Numbered from the stretch's first letter, positions 1-7,211 are shown. The stretch is DNA of 7,288 nt from Clostridia bacterium (GCA_900754805.1 CAAEEE010000224.1:1-7288); one strand, 5' to 3'. Translations and numbers: made by a program. Notes: generated by a model from the sequence alone, not told the origin.

Positions 1-799
1 CTACCGGCAAAACAAAACGTGAGCAATACCTGTGCGTTTCAATCTCGCGTCCCGTATAAGGCGCAACGATGCCCAGCACACGCGGAAAACCTGCCGGTTT
101 CAGTCCCCTGTCTTTGACTTCACGTCCCAGCCTAAGCCATGCTTCATCTACACCGTCATAATCTCCGTAATAGAGTACGGATAATGCCCGGCATTCCGGC
201 AGCAGCACAGCTTTCTGCGGTTCGTTTTCTGTTCTTACCGGAACGCACACCGAAAACGGATAAGGAGTGCTGCCGATGTATCCGTCCAGAAAATCCTGTC
301 GTTCCGATATGGTGAACAGCGGCTCGTCGGAAAGTACGCATCCGCTGCGAATGCATTCGCTGTAAAAATCGTACATGGCAGCGTACTTCTCGGCTATGGT
401 GTGCCCTTCACAGCGGTGCATGCAGCATGTCACTGCGGGCAAGGTCATGATCTGAACGGACATCCCCGCTTCATTTCCTGCGCGCAGGCGCATCTCCTCC
501 ACGCTGCGCTGTACGTCACGCAGACGCATTTCCAGTACGGCGAGAAGGTCTGACACATCACCGCCACGAATAAAATATTCCGAAAGCTCCTCCGGGTGAA
601 TCCCCATCGCCTTAAATTTTTCGATTTGTAAAATACGCGCTACATTGTGATTGTCATAATATCGCCTGCCGCTGTTCGGTGCAATGAATGCCGGCGTCAG
701 CATTCCCTTTTCTTCCATACGCATGAGCGTGCTGCGCGAAAGCCCACAGGCATGCGCGGCCTCCGTAATTTGAAAGAGTTTTTTTGTATCTGTTTCCAT
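1..799 (-). CDS. MerR-family transcriptional regulator with GyrI-like effector domain (partial, 3' end off window)
   Basis: The frame is open from ATG at 799-797 to the left edge, giving 266 residues with no stop. Residues about 8-75 form a MerR winged helix-turn-helix: FQITEAAHACGLSRSTLMR is followed by a wing region ending in SGRRYYDNHNVARI. Residues about 80-118 look like the dimerising coiled coil (EMRLRDVQRSVEEMRLR). The rest resembles a GyrI-like small-molecule-binding domain of the BltR/BmrR type, with LSVLYYGDYDGVDEAW around residue 212 and GFPRVLGIV further on. Relatives are usually about 270-280 residues, so only a few residues are probably missing. The start is supported by an AGGGAG site (forward 809-814) about nine bases upstream. 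It is divergent from the surface-protein operon, and the intergenic region has a MerR-type promoter, so it probably activates that operon and represses itself (inference). The ligand is unknown. Confidence 0.92.
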   Translation of the reverse strand, partial: METDTKKLFQITEAAHACGLSRSTLMRMEEKGMLTPAFIAPNSGRRYYDNHNVARILQIEKFKAMGIHPEELSEYFIRGGDVSDLLAVLEMRLRDVQRSVEEMRLRAGNEAGMSVQIMTLPAVTCCMHRCEGHTIAEKYAAMYDFYSECIRSGCVLSDEPLFTISERQDFLDGYIGSTPYPFSVCVPVRTENEPQKAVLLPECRALSVLYYGDYDGVDEAWLRLGREVKDRGLKPAGFPRVLGIVAPYTGREIETHRYCSRFVLPV

Positions 800-831
800 C
801 TCTTTTCTCTCCCTTATTTTTGAAAACCCTA

Positions 832-862
832 TTGCTTCGTTCATAGGTGAACGTGTTATAAT
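832..862 (+). promoter_or_regulatory. MerR-type promoter of the surface-protein operon (19-bp spacer)
   Basis: A TTGCTT -35-like hexamer (832-837) and a perfect TATAAT -10 (857-862) are separated by 19 bp. The -10 is preceded by TG at 854-855, making an extended -10. Over-long 19-20 bp spacers with a dyad between the hexamers are the hallmark of MerR-activated promoters, in which the bound regulator twists the DNA to realign the hexamers. Transcription would start near 869 and read into the gene at 934. The neighbouring divergent MerR-type gene makes it the obvious controller. Confidence 0.72.
838..853. promoter_or_regulatory. Palindromic operator inside the MerR-type promoter
   Basis: CGTTCA-TAGG-TGAACG is a perfect 6-bp inverted repeat with a 4-bp centre. 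It lies wholly between the -35 and -10 of the rightward promoter, where MerR dimers bind. An overlapping weaker dyad, CCTAT (828-832) and ATAGG (843-847), reuses part of the same DNA and is probably secondary. Confidence 0.68.
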
Positions 863-869
863 CATGTTA

Positions 870-899
870 ATTATAAGAGGAATCCCATGCCGCTGTCAA
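870..899 (-). promoter_or_regulatory. Near-consensus promoter for the MerR-type regulator
   Basis: On the minus strand TTGACA (899-894) and TATAAT (875-870) are both perfect sigma-70/SigA hexamers with an 18-bp spacer. Transcription would start near 863 and run left, first across the palindrome at 838-853 and then into the regulator at 799. Binding of the regulator there could therefore limit its own transcription. The hexamers are seen directly; the autoregulation is inferred. Confidence 0.75.
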
Positions 900-937
900 G
901 CGTGATTGATGCGGTGAAGAAGAGGTGTGATATATGA
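887..937 (+). CDS. Possible 16-codon leader ORF overlapping the large surface gene
   Basis: ATG at 887 opens a short frame encoding MPLSSVIDAVKKRCDI with a TGA at 935-937. Its stop overlaps the ATG of the large gene (934-936) as ATGA, the usual geometry for translational coupling. An AAGAGGA sequence at 875-881 sits five bases before the start and would serve as ribosome binding site. It would lie in the 5' leader of a transcript beginning near 869. Against it: the peptide is too short to judge by composition, it overlaps the regulator's promoter, and the large gene has its own AGAGGTG site at 921-927. It could be a coupling leader or chance. Confidence 0.33.
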   Translation: MPLSSVIDAVKKRCDI

Positions 938-3900
938 TACGCAAAAAACGACTTTTGAGCATTGCACTGTGCCTATGCTTGATCTGCACGATACTGCCTG
1001 CCCCGACGCGTGCCGATGGCGCAGGCGGCAATGGCTGGATTTCCGGTAAGACCGTCAGGGCGCAGATGACCGGAAAGACCTCATTTAATATCATGGGTCT
1101 GGACGGAAAGAAAGACTACCAGACTACTTTCAGGAATGCAGGGTACCGGACGGCAGCTTCCGTAGATGACGGTCCGCTTCAGGATAATGCGGGCAGCCTG
1201 CTTGCCCCCGGTCTCAAGCTAAATGTGCAGCTTGCAAACGAGGGCGAAAACTTTATCAAGGTAACCTATACCCTCTCCAACACCGGTGCCAAAGCGCATA
1301 AGGTCAAGCTGGGCAGTCATGCCGATGTCATGATTGACCGCAACGACAGAGCACCTATTTTTGCAACCGAAGTGGGCGGAAACCGTCTGTCTATGTCAGG
1401 GGCTTCTATAAACAACTATGCGTTCAAACTCATTGCTGACAGCTGCAGCACGATCTGGTACGGCTTTTACAGAAACCGCACAGAAAACTGCTTCACGAAT
1501 ATGACAGACCGCGGACCGGGCAATATTTATCAAGGCGACAGCGGACTTGCCTACGCATGGAACATCAGCATCTCCCCCGGAGGTACATGGACAAGCTATG
1601 TCCTCATCGGCACCGGAAGCCCTGACCAGATGAATAATATTACGATTCCAACGATTCCGCAGCCTGCGCCTGTCATCCCGCAGCCGTCAATTGCACTTAG
1701 CACAAACGATGCCTACTTTACGGAGGACGATAAGCTCCCTGACTGGAAGACGTATATTTCCTCTTCTGAAGGAAAGGTAACGATTACAGATGCGCCCGCA
1801 AACAGCAAAACGCCGGGAGACTATTCTGTAGTCTATACAGCCTCAAACAGCAAAGGGACTGCCAGCAAAAAACTCACTGTACATATTCTTCCAAAGCCTG
1901 CGGAGCTTTCGCGGACCACAGCCACCCGCAGTTCAGGCACCGAAAGCTTCCTTTTATCTGCCACTATGACCCGGACCGGCGGACTGAAATGGACTGAGAC
2001 CGGCTTTGTATACGGTGCACTGCAGAATCCGACGCTGACTCTTAAGGACGGCATGGTAACAACCACACCGGCAGTGAACGCAAAGAACGGCAAGCTCACT
2101 GCCTCTGTGACAAATCTGACTGCAGGCATCAACTACTATGCCCGCGCCTACGCCAAGACTTCGGACGGTACGGTAATTTACGGAGCGCAAAGTGCGAGCT
2201 TTGGTCTCGGCGCACCAAGCTACGGCGTTTTCAGCGTAACGAATAGCGGCAGTAGTAATACCTTTACCATTCAGCGCACCAGCGAAACCGATGACCAGCA
2301 GACCGTCTATTACCGCACGGTGAACGGCTCTGCCATAGGCGGCACACATTTTACGCATGCAACAGGAAGCGTGGTATTCGCAAAGGGCGAAACCACGAAA
2401 ACCGTCACAGTGATTGAGAAGAATGTAGCAACGCCTTTTAGAACAACCGCACCGGCTACCGCCTATTCCAACGCAGACCGTACTTATCAGTTAGAGATCT
2501 ACCGTGTGGACGGCGGCGCTACCATCGATGCAAGTAAGAATACGGCAAAGCGGACGATGACAGTAGACCGTAGCTATCATGTGGATGCGAATATTTTCAA
2601 CAAGACTGACTATGTTACTGTAGGTCCCTCCGGGGAAACCGCGCGAGGAGATTATGATGACGACGATCTGGGATGGACATACGGTGACAAAATTGGAAAT
2701 AAAAATGCAGCTAAGGAAACGGTAACAATTCCTACCATACCTAAGCAGGATTACTGGAAAAATGTCGGCACCGCCCTCGGTTATCAAGTATATTTCAAGG
2801 CAAAGGAAGCAGCGGACGGTTACCAGCATGTTCAGCTTACGACCGGAGACAGCATAGATACCGCCTTCTATCCTGAAAAAGGAAAATACAAGGATCGGGA
2901 TACGAAAAGAGAAATCAGCAGCATCGCCGACACAAAATATAAGGCGTTTTATGCCATCACTTTTGAACATGGCGGCTCGGGCACAAATAAGAATTATAAA
3001 GACTATTCTCTGCCTACCGCTTTGACAAATAACTGGGGGAAGGGGCTCAAAACTTTCACAAAAGACAATTATTACAGCAGTTCCCTGCAATCCTTCCTGA
3101 TTCCTTTTGCTGCCGAGAAACTCTCAATGGGATTCGGAGGAAGCGGGAGTGGATCTGATAAATGGTATACAAATCAGATTACCCACCGCTTCCGCGTAAT
3201 TGACACGCAAGGTCCTAAGCTCCTTGGGCTTGCGCCTACGGCGACAGCTACCTACCGCCCCGGCGACAAAATCACGATCGCGATGGTCTTTGATGAAATC
3301 GTGGACAAGCAGAACAGCGAAAAGGCAGGGCTGTCTAAGGACACTATTCGTTATGTAACATTTGCATCAAAAAGCAGCAGTAACATCTCAAATGTAGTTT
3401 TTAAGTACGCAGGCGGCGCGGACACGAATGTGCTCTACTTCACCGGAACCGTACCGGAAAACGCTAAGGGCGCATATGAGCTTCAAGTGACTATACAAGG
3501 CATAACGGATAAGGTTCGCGATATGAGCAATAATACAGCCCTTTTTGACGGTCGTTATTATACAACTGATGCTTCTGTCAGCAAAGCTCCCAAGCCTACG
3601 GTTGCCGTGAATAGCCTGACCAACAGCAACGGCACACTCACCGGCAGTATCACTGCCACGAATGCCGGCAAGCTTGAGTATGCATGGACAAACAGGTCTG
3701 CCATTCCTACCTATGGCTGGCAAATGCTGCGCAATACAACAAATCCTACGGTTACCACCCGGCAGACAAGCGGAACATGGTATCTGCATGTCCGCGCCAC
3801 AAACGCTGACGGGCAGACAGCCATAGATCGGGGAAGTGTTACGATTCCGGCTTCCGGCAAAGATACCTATGCAGCTCCGGAGCTGACCGTCAGTGTAAAT

Positions 3901-5418
3901 AACACAAACTGGGCAAGGACACGAAACATCACCATAACACGCTCCCCAAGCACAGCGACGGTAAAAGTCAAAACGCCGGGTGGAACGGTGACTACCGTAA
4001 CCGGCAACAGTTATACCGCAACAGCCGAGGGTGTCTACACCTTCACGCTGACTTCCGGTTCGGAAACGGTTACAAGACAGGCGGTTGTCAGCAAGCTGGA
4101 CAAGACCCCTCCGGTCATCACAATCCATGACCTGCCCAGCACTCCCGGCACTTCCTACACCGAACGCGTATCGCTGAACTTCTCGGTTGCTGACAGCGGC
4201 TCGGGCGTGAACTCCATCACCGCAAAGTGGAATAACAAAGCCATAACTCCTGTAAAAAATACTGACGGCACCTATACCATCACCAGCTCTGACACAGCAG
4301 GAAATGTGAGTGGAACGTTCACCGTCACCGCGAAAGACAACTTAGACAACAAGGCATCGAAAAGCTCCAACACCTACACCATGAACCTAAAAGCACCGAT
4401 GCTGACAGTAAGGAAAACTTCTTCCACTGCGAAAGGCGATACCTACTCCTACGAGGTAACTGCCAACGGCAACAAGGACATTGTGGTTCACCTGCCGGAC
4501 GGAACGGAAACCGAAGATCTTAACGGTAGTTTCACTCTTACAGAGGCAGGAACCTATGCAATCATCGTCACCGATGCTGCAGGACACTTTATATCGGAAA
4601 ACCGTACTGTGTCTGGGGAAGTAGACGGCACTCCCCCTGAGGTGCGGCTATATCCGGACGAGATTTCCGAAACCGGAAATCTGCAGGTTGCTGTTGGGGT
4701 CTATGAAAAAGGCAGCACGCCTACAGTCAAGCTTGGAAGTACAGCTCTTACTATGAAAAAAGAGGGTGACGGCATTTACAGTAGCAGCTTTACCGTAACC
4801 AAGGGCGATACTTATACCGTAACCGCAAGGGATACGGCCGGAAATTCAGACGAAGCTTCCATCATCGTCTATGCTTTGGTCGATGGCAGCAGCAAAACTC
4901 TGAAGCTTGCTGTTGACGGAACTTACGGCACGCTTCCTGAGCCTGCCGAGAAACCGGGCTACACCTTTGACGGCTGGTACACGGAAGAAAACGGCGGAAA
5001 CAAAGTCACAAGCGGCAGACCTGATAGGACCGGATACACCCTCTACGCACACTGGACAGCAAACATTTCGGTTGACATCACTTGGAGTGCTTTGGATTTC
5101 ACCTATTCGGACGGTACATGGAACCCCGAAAATCACGCCTATGAAAACGGCGGCTGGGTGACAAACACTTCCGACGGCAATCAGATTCGTGTTGAAAATA
5201 AAGGTGAAACCGATGTAAAGGTCACATTCCGCTATACACAGACAAATCACGCTGTATCAGGAAGTTTTACGGACGAGGCGGGTACGCCTATCCCAAGCCC
5301 TGTGCGCCTTCCTGCGAAGGAAGCAAGAGATGCCCGGCTGACCCTTGCGGGGACGCCGAATAAAAATCTGGAAAGTGCTGAAATCGGTACTGTAACCATT
5401 ACATTAGGAGGTGATTGA
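934..5418 (+). CDS. Giant secreted multidomain surface protein (Ig-like, Calx-beta, InlB-type repeat), probable adhesin
   Basis: This 1494-residue protein starts with a clear signal peptide (KK, hydrophobic 7-21, cleavage likely after TRA at 27). Modules in order, by eye: a beta-rich N-terminal domain (about 30-230) with the only two cysteines of the mature chain (171, 186); a proline-rich linker (237-252); a DUF5011-like Ig fold (252-318); a fibronectin-like domain (322-425, YYARAYAKTSDG); a Calx-beta-like domain (428-545); an unrecognised region (545-755); an Ig-like domain opening with DTQGPKLLGL (757-875); four or more Ig-like modules (885-1318), two opening with DKTPP or DGTPP; an InlB B-repeat (1321-1376, PGYTFDGWYTEENGG and YAHW); and a C-terminal module (1378-1494) shared with the gene at 5997. 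There is no LPXTG motif or C-terminal membrane helix, so retention probably needs partners. AGAGGTG at 921-927 supports the start. The adhesin role is inferred from architecture; no catalytic domain was recognised. Confidence 0.9.
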   Translation: MIRKKRLLSIALCLCLICTILPAPTRADGAGGNGWISGKTVRAQMTGKTSFNIMGLDGKKDYQTTFRNAGYRTAASVDDGPLQDNAGSLLAPGLKLNVQLANEGENFIKVTYTLSNTGAKAHKVKLGSHADVMIDRNDRAPIFATEVGGNRLSMSGASINNYAFKLIADSCSTIWYGFYRNRTENCFTNMTDRGPGNIYQGDSGLAYAWNISISPGGTWTSYVLIGTGSPDQMNNITIPTIPQPAPVIPQPSIALSTNDAYFTEDDKLPDWKTYISSSEGKVTITDAPANSKTPGDYSVVYTASNSKGTASKKLTVHILPKPAELSRTTATRSSGTESFLLSATMTRTGGLKWTETGFVYGALQNPTLTLKDGMVTTTPAVNAKNGKLTASVTNLTAGINYYARAYAKTSDGTVIYGAQSASFGLGAPSYGVFSVTNSGSSNTFTIQRTSETDDQQTVYYRTVNGSAIGGTHFTHATGSVVFAKGETTKTVTVIEKNVATPFRTTAPATAYSNADRTYQLEIYRVDGGATIDASKNTAKRTMTVDRSYHVDANIFNKTDYVTVGPSGETARGDYDDDDLGWTYGDKIGNKNAAKETVTIPTIPKQDYWKNVGTALGYQVYFKAKEAADGYQHVQLTTGDSIDTAFYPEKGKYKDRDTKREISSIADTKYKAFYAITFEHGGSGTNKNYKDYSLPTALTNNWGKGLKTFTKDNYYSSSLQSFLIPFAAEKLSMGFGGSGSGSDKWYTNQITHRFRVIDTQGPKLLGLAPTATATYRPGDKITIAMVFDEIVDKQNSEKAGLSKDTIRYVTFASKSSSNISNVVFKYAGGADTNVLYFTGTVPENAKGAYELQVTIQGITDKVRDMSNNTALFDGRYYTTDASVSKAPKPTVAVNSLTNSNGTLTGSITATNAGKLEYAWTNRSAIPTYGWQMLRNTTNPTVTTRQTSGTWYLHVRATNADGQTAIDRGSVTIPASGKDTYAAPELTVSVNNTNWARTRNITITRSPSTATVKVKTPGGTVTTVTGNSYTATAEGVYTFTLTSGSETVTRQAVVSKLDKTPPVITIHDLPSTPGTSYTERVSLNFSVADSGSGVNSITAKWNNKAITPVKNTDGTYTITSSDTAGNVSGTFTVTAKDNLDNKASKSSNTYTMNLKAPMLTVRKTSSTAKGDTYSYEVTANGNKDIVVHLPDGTETEDLNGSFTLTEAGTYAIIVTDAAGHFISENRTVSGEVDGTPPEVRLYPDEISETGNLQVAVGVYEKGSTPTVKLGSTALTMKKEGDGIYSSSFTVTKGDTYTVTARDTAGNSDEASIIVYALVDGSSKTLKLAVDGTYGTLPEPAEKPGYTFDGWYTEENGGNKVTSGRPDRTGYTLYAHWTANISVDITWSALDFTYSDGTWNPENHAYENGGWVTNTSDGNQIRVENKGETDVKVTFRYTQTNHAVSGSFTDEAGTPIPSPVRLPAKEARDARLTLAGTPNKNLESAEIGTVTITLGGD
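5406..5413 (+). promoter_or_regulatory. Ribosome binding site that decides the start of the second operon gene
   Basis: AGGAGGTG lies within the last codons of the large gene (encoding ...LGGD) and seven bases before ATG 5421. An in-frame TTG at 5415 would be only one base from this site, so ATG 5421 is the better start. Confidence 0.8.
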
Positions 5419-5420
5419 CG

Positions 5421-5963
5421 ATGGATATACAAAAGGAGAAAAAGAAAGACAACCAGCATAAAACCCTAATCTTGCTTCTCTTGCTGCTTTTGATTCTGTC
5501 GCTGTGCATGACCATTTGGGCATTGTTTTTCCGCGAAAGCGCACCTGTACTTGCGCCTGATTATGCACCGGAAATCGAAAGCAGCGCCACGCAGCTCGAT
5601 AGCGACAGCAGCACGAAGTTAGAAGCCCCACCGGGCGGCGGCGCCGTATCGCTGACCTACTCCAAAGATGTCAGCGTAAATTTGTCGGATAAGAAAATAG
5701 ATCTGATGTTTGCAAACCCCGCAAAATCCACGGCAGATATGGTTTTGCAGCTTGTCATAAAGGACACCGTCATCATGCAGTCCGGCAGGCTGCGCCCCGG
5801 CAATCAAGTCACATCGCTCGACTTGCTGGACGGCGTCGAGAATCAGCTCGCAGCAGGCGGCTATGACGGCAAATTCGTCGTTTTGTACTATGATCAGCAA
5901 AGCGGCGAAAAGGCAATGATTCATACAGAAATCCCCGTTACGGTAACGGTAACGGAATCATAA
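5421..5963 (+). CDS. Membrane-anchored extracytoplasmic protein of the surface operon
   Basis: The product is 180 residues from ATG 5421. A lysine-rich cytoplasmic start (residues 4-14) precedes one strongly hydrophobic segment (about 15-37) and no good cleavage site, so it is probably an uncleaved N-terminal anchor. A flexible Ser/Asp/Pro-rich stretch follows (about 39-74, with APDYAP and a PPGGG turn). The outside domain (about 75-180) is beta-rich, with LMFANPAKSTADMVLQ, then RPGNQVTSLDLLDG and GGYDGKFVVLYYD, ending in an alternating VTVTVT strand. No enzyme motif is visible. The domain looks like a small recurrent clostridial extracytoplasmic family, but I cannot give it a name. Only two bases separate it from the large gene's stop, so the two should be co-translated. 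It may tether or chaperone the secreted partners (inference). Confidence 0.85.
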   Translation: MDIQKEKKKDNQHKTLILLLLLLLILSLCMTIWALFFRESAPVLAPDYAPEIESSATQLDSDSSTKLEAPPGGGAVSLTYSKDVSVNLSDKKIDLMFANPAKSTADMVLQLVIKDTVIMQSGRLRPGNQVTSLDLLDGVENQLAAGGYDGKFVVLYYDQQSGEKAMIHTEIPVTVTVTES

Positions 5964-5996
5964 AAAGGATATACATACATAAAAGGAGGTAACATT

Positions 5997-6521
5997 ATGA
6001 AACAAATCTTTACACTTGCACTTACTTTTCTGCTCATCTTCTCACTGGTGACCGTCACTGCTTTTGCGGAGCCTACAATCAATACACAAAACGGCACAGC
6101 CACCAAAGCTGTAACCGCTTCCTATCATTCAGGCACAGGCGGCGGCACGGTTTACAGTGTTGACATCACATGGGGAAGCATGGCATTCACCTATAGCGAG
6201 GGCTCCAGCCCCACTTGGAATCCCGCCACGCATACTTACAGTTCAGGCGGCACAGGAGGCTGGTCGCACAACGGCAACAAGATTACGGTCACGAATCACT
6301 CAAACACTAAGGTGACAGCAAATCTTACTTATACTCCGGAAGCAGGATACGATGGAATCTCCGGCAATTTTGACAAGACCGAAATGGACCTCGCGACAGC
6401 GGTCGATACACCAGTTACGAGTGCACCTACGGATACAGCCGCGCTTACCCTCTCCGGCACACTTGCCAGCACCTTAACAGACCCTACCACAGTCGGAACG
6501 ATTACGGTAACAATCCGTTAA
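5997..6521 (+). CDS. Secreted single-module protein homologous to the C-terminus of the large surface protein
   Basis: The product is 174 residues, with a signal peptide (hydrophobic 5-20, cleavage likely after AFA at 24), a short Ser/Thr/Gly linker (25-50) and one module at 52-174. The module aligns end to end with residues 1378-1494 of the 1494-residue protein: SVDITW, FTYS, TWNP, a GGW turn, GN-I-V-N, a YT strand, SG-F, LTL-GT and a final GT-T-T strand. The pattern is that of a beta-sandwich. No membrane anchor or sorting motif is present, so it is either released or held by partners. A strong AGGAGGT at 5984-5990, six bases before the ATG, suggests high expression, as for a structural subunit. 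Being a stoichiometric subunit or competitor of the adhesin's C-terminal module is inference. Confidence 0.88.
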   Translation: MKQIFTLALTFLLIFSLVTVTAFAEPTINTQNGTATKAVTASYHSGTGGGTVYSVDITWGSMAFTYSEGSSPTWNPATHTYSSGGTGGWSHNGNKITVTNHSNTKVTANLTYTPEAGYDGISGNFDKTEMDLATAVDTPVTSAPTDTAALTLSGTLASTLTDPTTVGTITVTIR

Positions 6522-6527
6522 GCTACA

Positions 6528-7211
6528 ATGAAAAGGTTTACAGCATTTATCGTGGCAGTACTGCTGGTCGTGCTCAGCGCCGCAAGCGTTTTCGCTTCGG
6601 CGTATCCATCATACGCTGCGCGTCAGCAGACAAAAATCAGTGTCTCCGCGCGTTATATCGACAACGCGCAGCCGAATAAGATTCCTATCGACGAAAACGG
6701 TCAAGGAACGACGATACTGCCTGACGGAACAGAGATAGCCGTAAGCGGTATGGAAAATACGGATTGGCAGCTTTTTATTGTTCCGATTCAGGACAGCTCG
6801 GCTCTTGATTGGATCGGCAGCATTCTCAGCGATAAGACAGCAAAATTCTTTGCTTTTCATATTTATTTCATGAACAGCAGCGGCGTTGTCAAATCTGCAG
6901 ACAGAGTTACCGTTACCGTCAAACTGCCGGATGGATTGACTTCTCCTGTGGGATATTCGCTGACAAAGGATGGAACATTGTCGAACATGTCCGTAGCTGC
7001 AAAGGATGGCAAAATCACCTTTCAGACTGACGGAAATCCGTATTTCATGATAGGAGAACAGTTGCTTGACAGTACCTCCGCCGATTCCGGAAAAGCCCCA
7101 AAAACCGGCGATACTGCCAATCTTGCCTTGTGGCTCATGCTGCTGTTTACAAGCGGTGGTATCATAGTCTGCATTCTATTACTGTTTGTTAAAAAGAAAA
7201 CAAGTAGTTAA
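6528..7211 (+). CDS. Secreted protein with sortase-type APKTGD wall-anchor tail
   Basis: The product is 227 residues. The signal peptide has KR, a hydrophobic core at about 5-20, and cleavage likely after VFA at 23. The mature domain (about 30-180) is of unknown family and beta-rich, including VTVTVKLPDG and a GNPYFMIG strand near its end. The tail has the layout of cell-wall sorting signals: a Ser/Asp/Lys linker, APKTGD at 190-195, a hydrophobic helix at about 197-220, then KKK. The first residue is Ala instead of Leu, a variant I recall from gut Bacillota. The ATG lies six bases after the upstream stop with no recognisable Shine-Dalgarno, so translation is probably coupled to the previous gene. 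It could be the covalent wall anchor of the complex (inference). The substrate-processing sortase is not in this window. Confidence 0.87.
   Translation: MKRFTAFIVAVLLVVLSAASVFASAYPSYAARQQTKISVSARYIDNAQPNKIPIDENGQGTTILPDGTEIAVSGMENTDWQLFIVPIQDSSALDWIGSILSDKTAKFFAFHIYFMNSSGVVKSADRVTVTVKLPDGLTSPVGYSLTKDGTLSNMSVAAKDGKITFQTDGNPYFMIGEQLLDSTSADSGKAPKTGDTANLALWLMLLFTSGGIIVCILLLFVKKKTSS

Noticed and set aside
864..905. Short ORF starting at ATG 864 in the control region
   Set aside because: It has no ribosome binding site and begins upstream of the predicted transcript start near 869.
2644..2652. RGD tripeptide at residues 571-573 of the giant protein, an integrin-binding motif in some adhesins
   Set aside because: A tripeptide is expected by chance in a protein this long, and host association is not shown.
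2491..4128. Long minus-strand open frames opposite the giant gene (2491-3090 and 3388-4128)
   Set aside because: They are antisense to a continuous, domain-rich coding frame, have odd cysteine- and isoleucine-rich composition, and match no family; they are shadows of its codon use.
934..5418. Inlocation of a sortase anchor or catalytic domain in the giant protein
   Set aside because: The C-terminus ends in the shared beta module with no LPXTG-like motif, hydrophobic helix or positive tail, and no enzyme motif was seen among the Ig-like modules.
5415..5423. TTG at 5415 as the start of the second operon gene
   Set aside because: It would sit one base from the AGGAGGTG site; ATG 5421, in the same frame and seven bases from it, is far better placed.
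5938..5956. Tandem CGGTAA hexamers near the end of the second gene
   Set aside because: They simply encode the alternating Val-Thr strand at the C-terminus and are too few to count as a repeat element.
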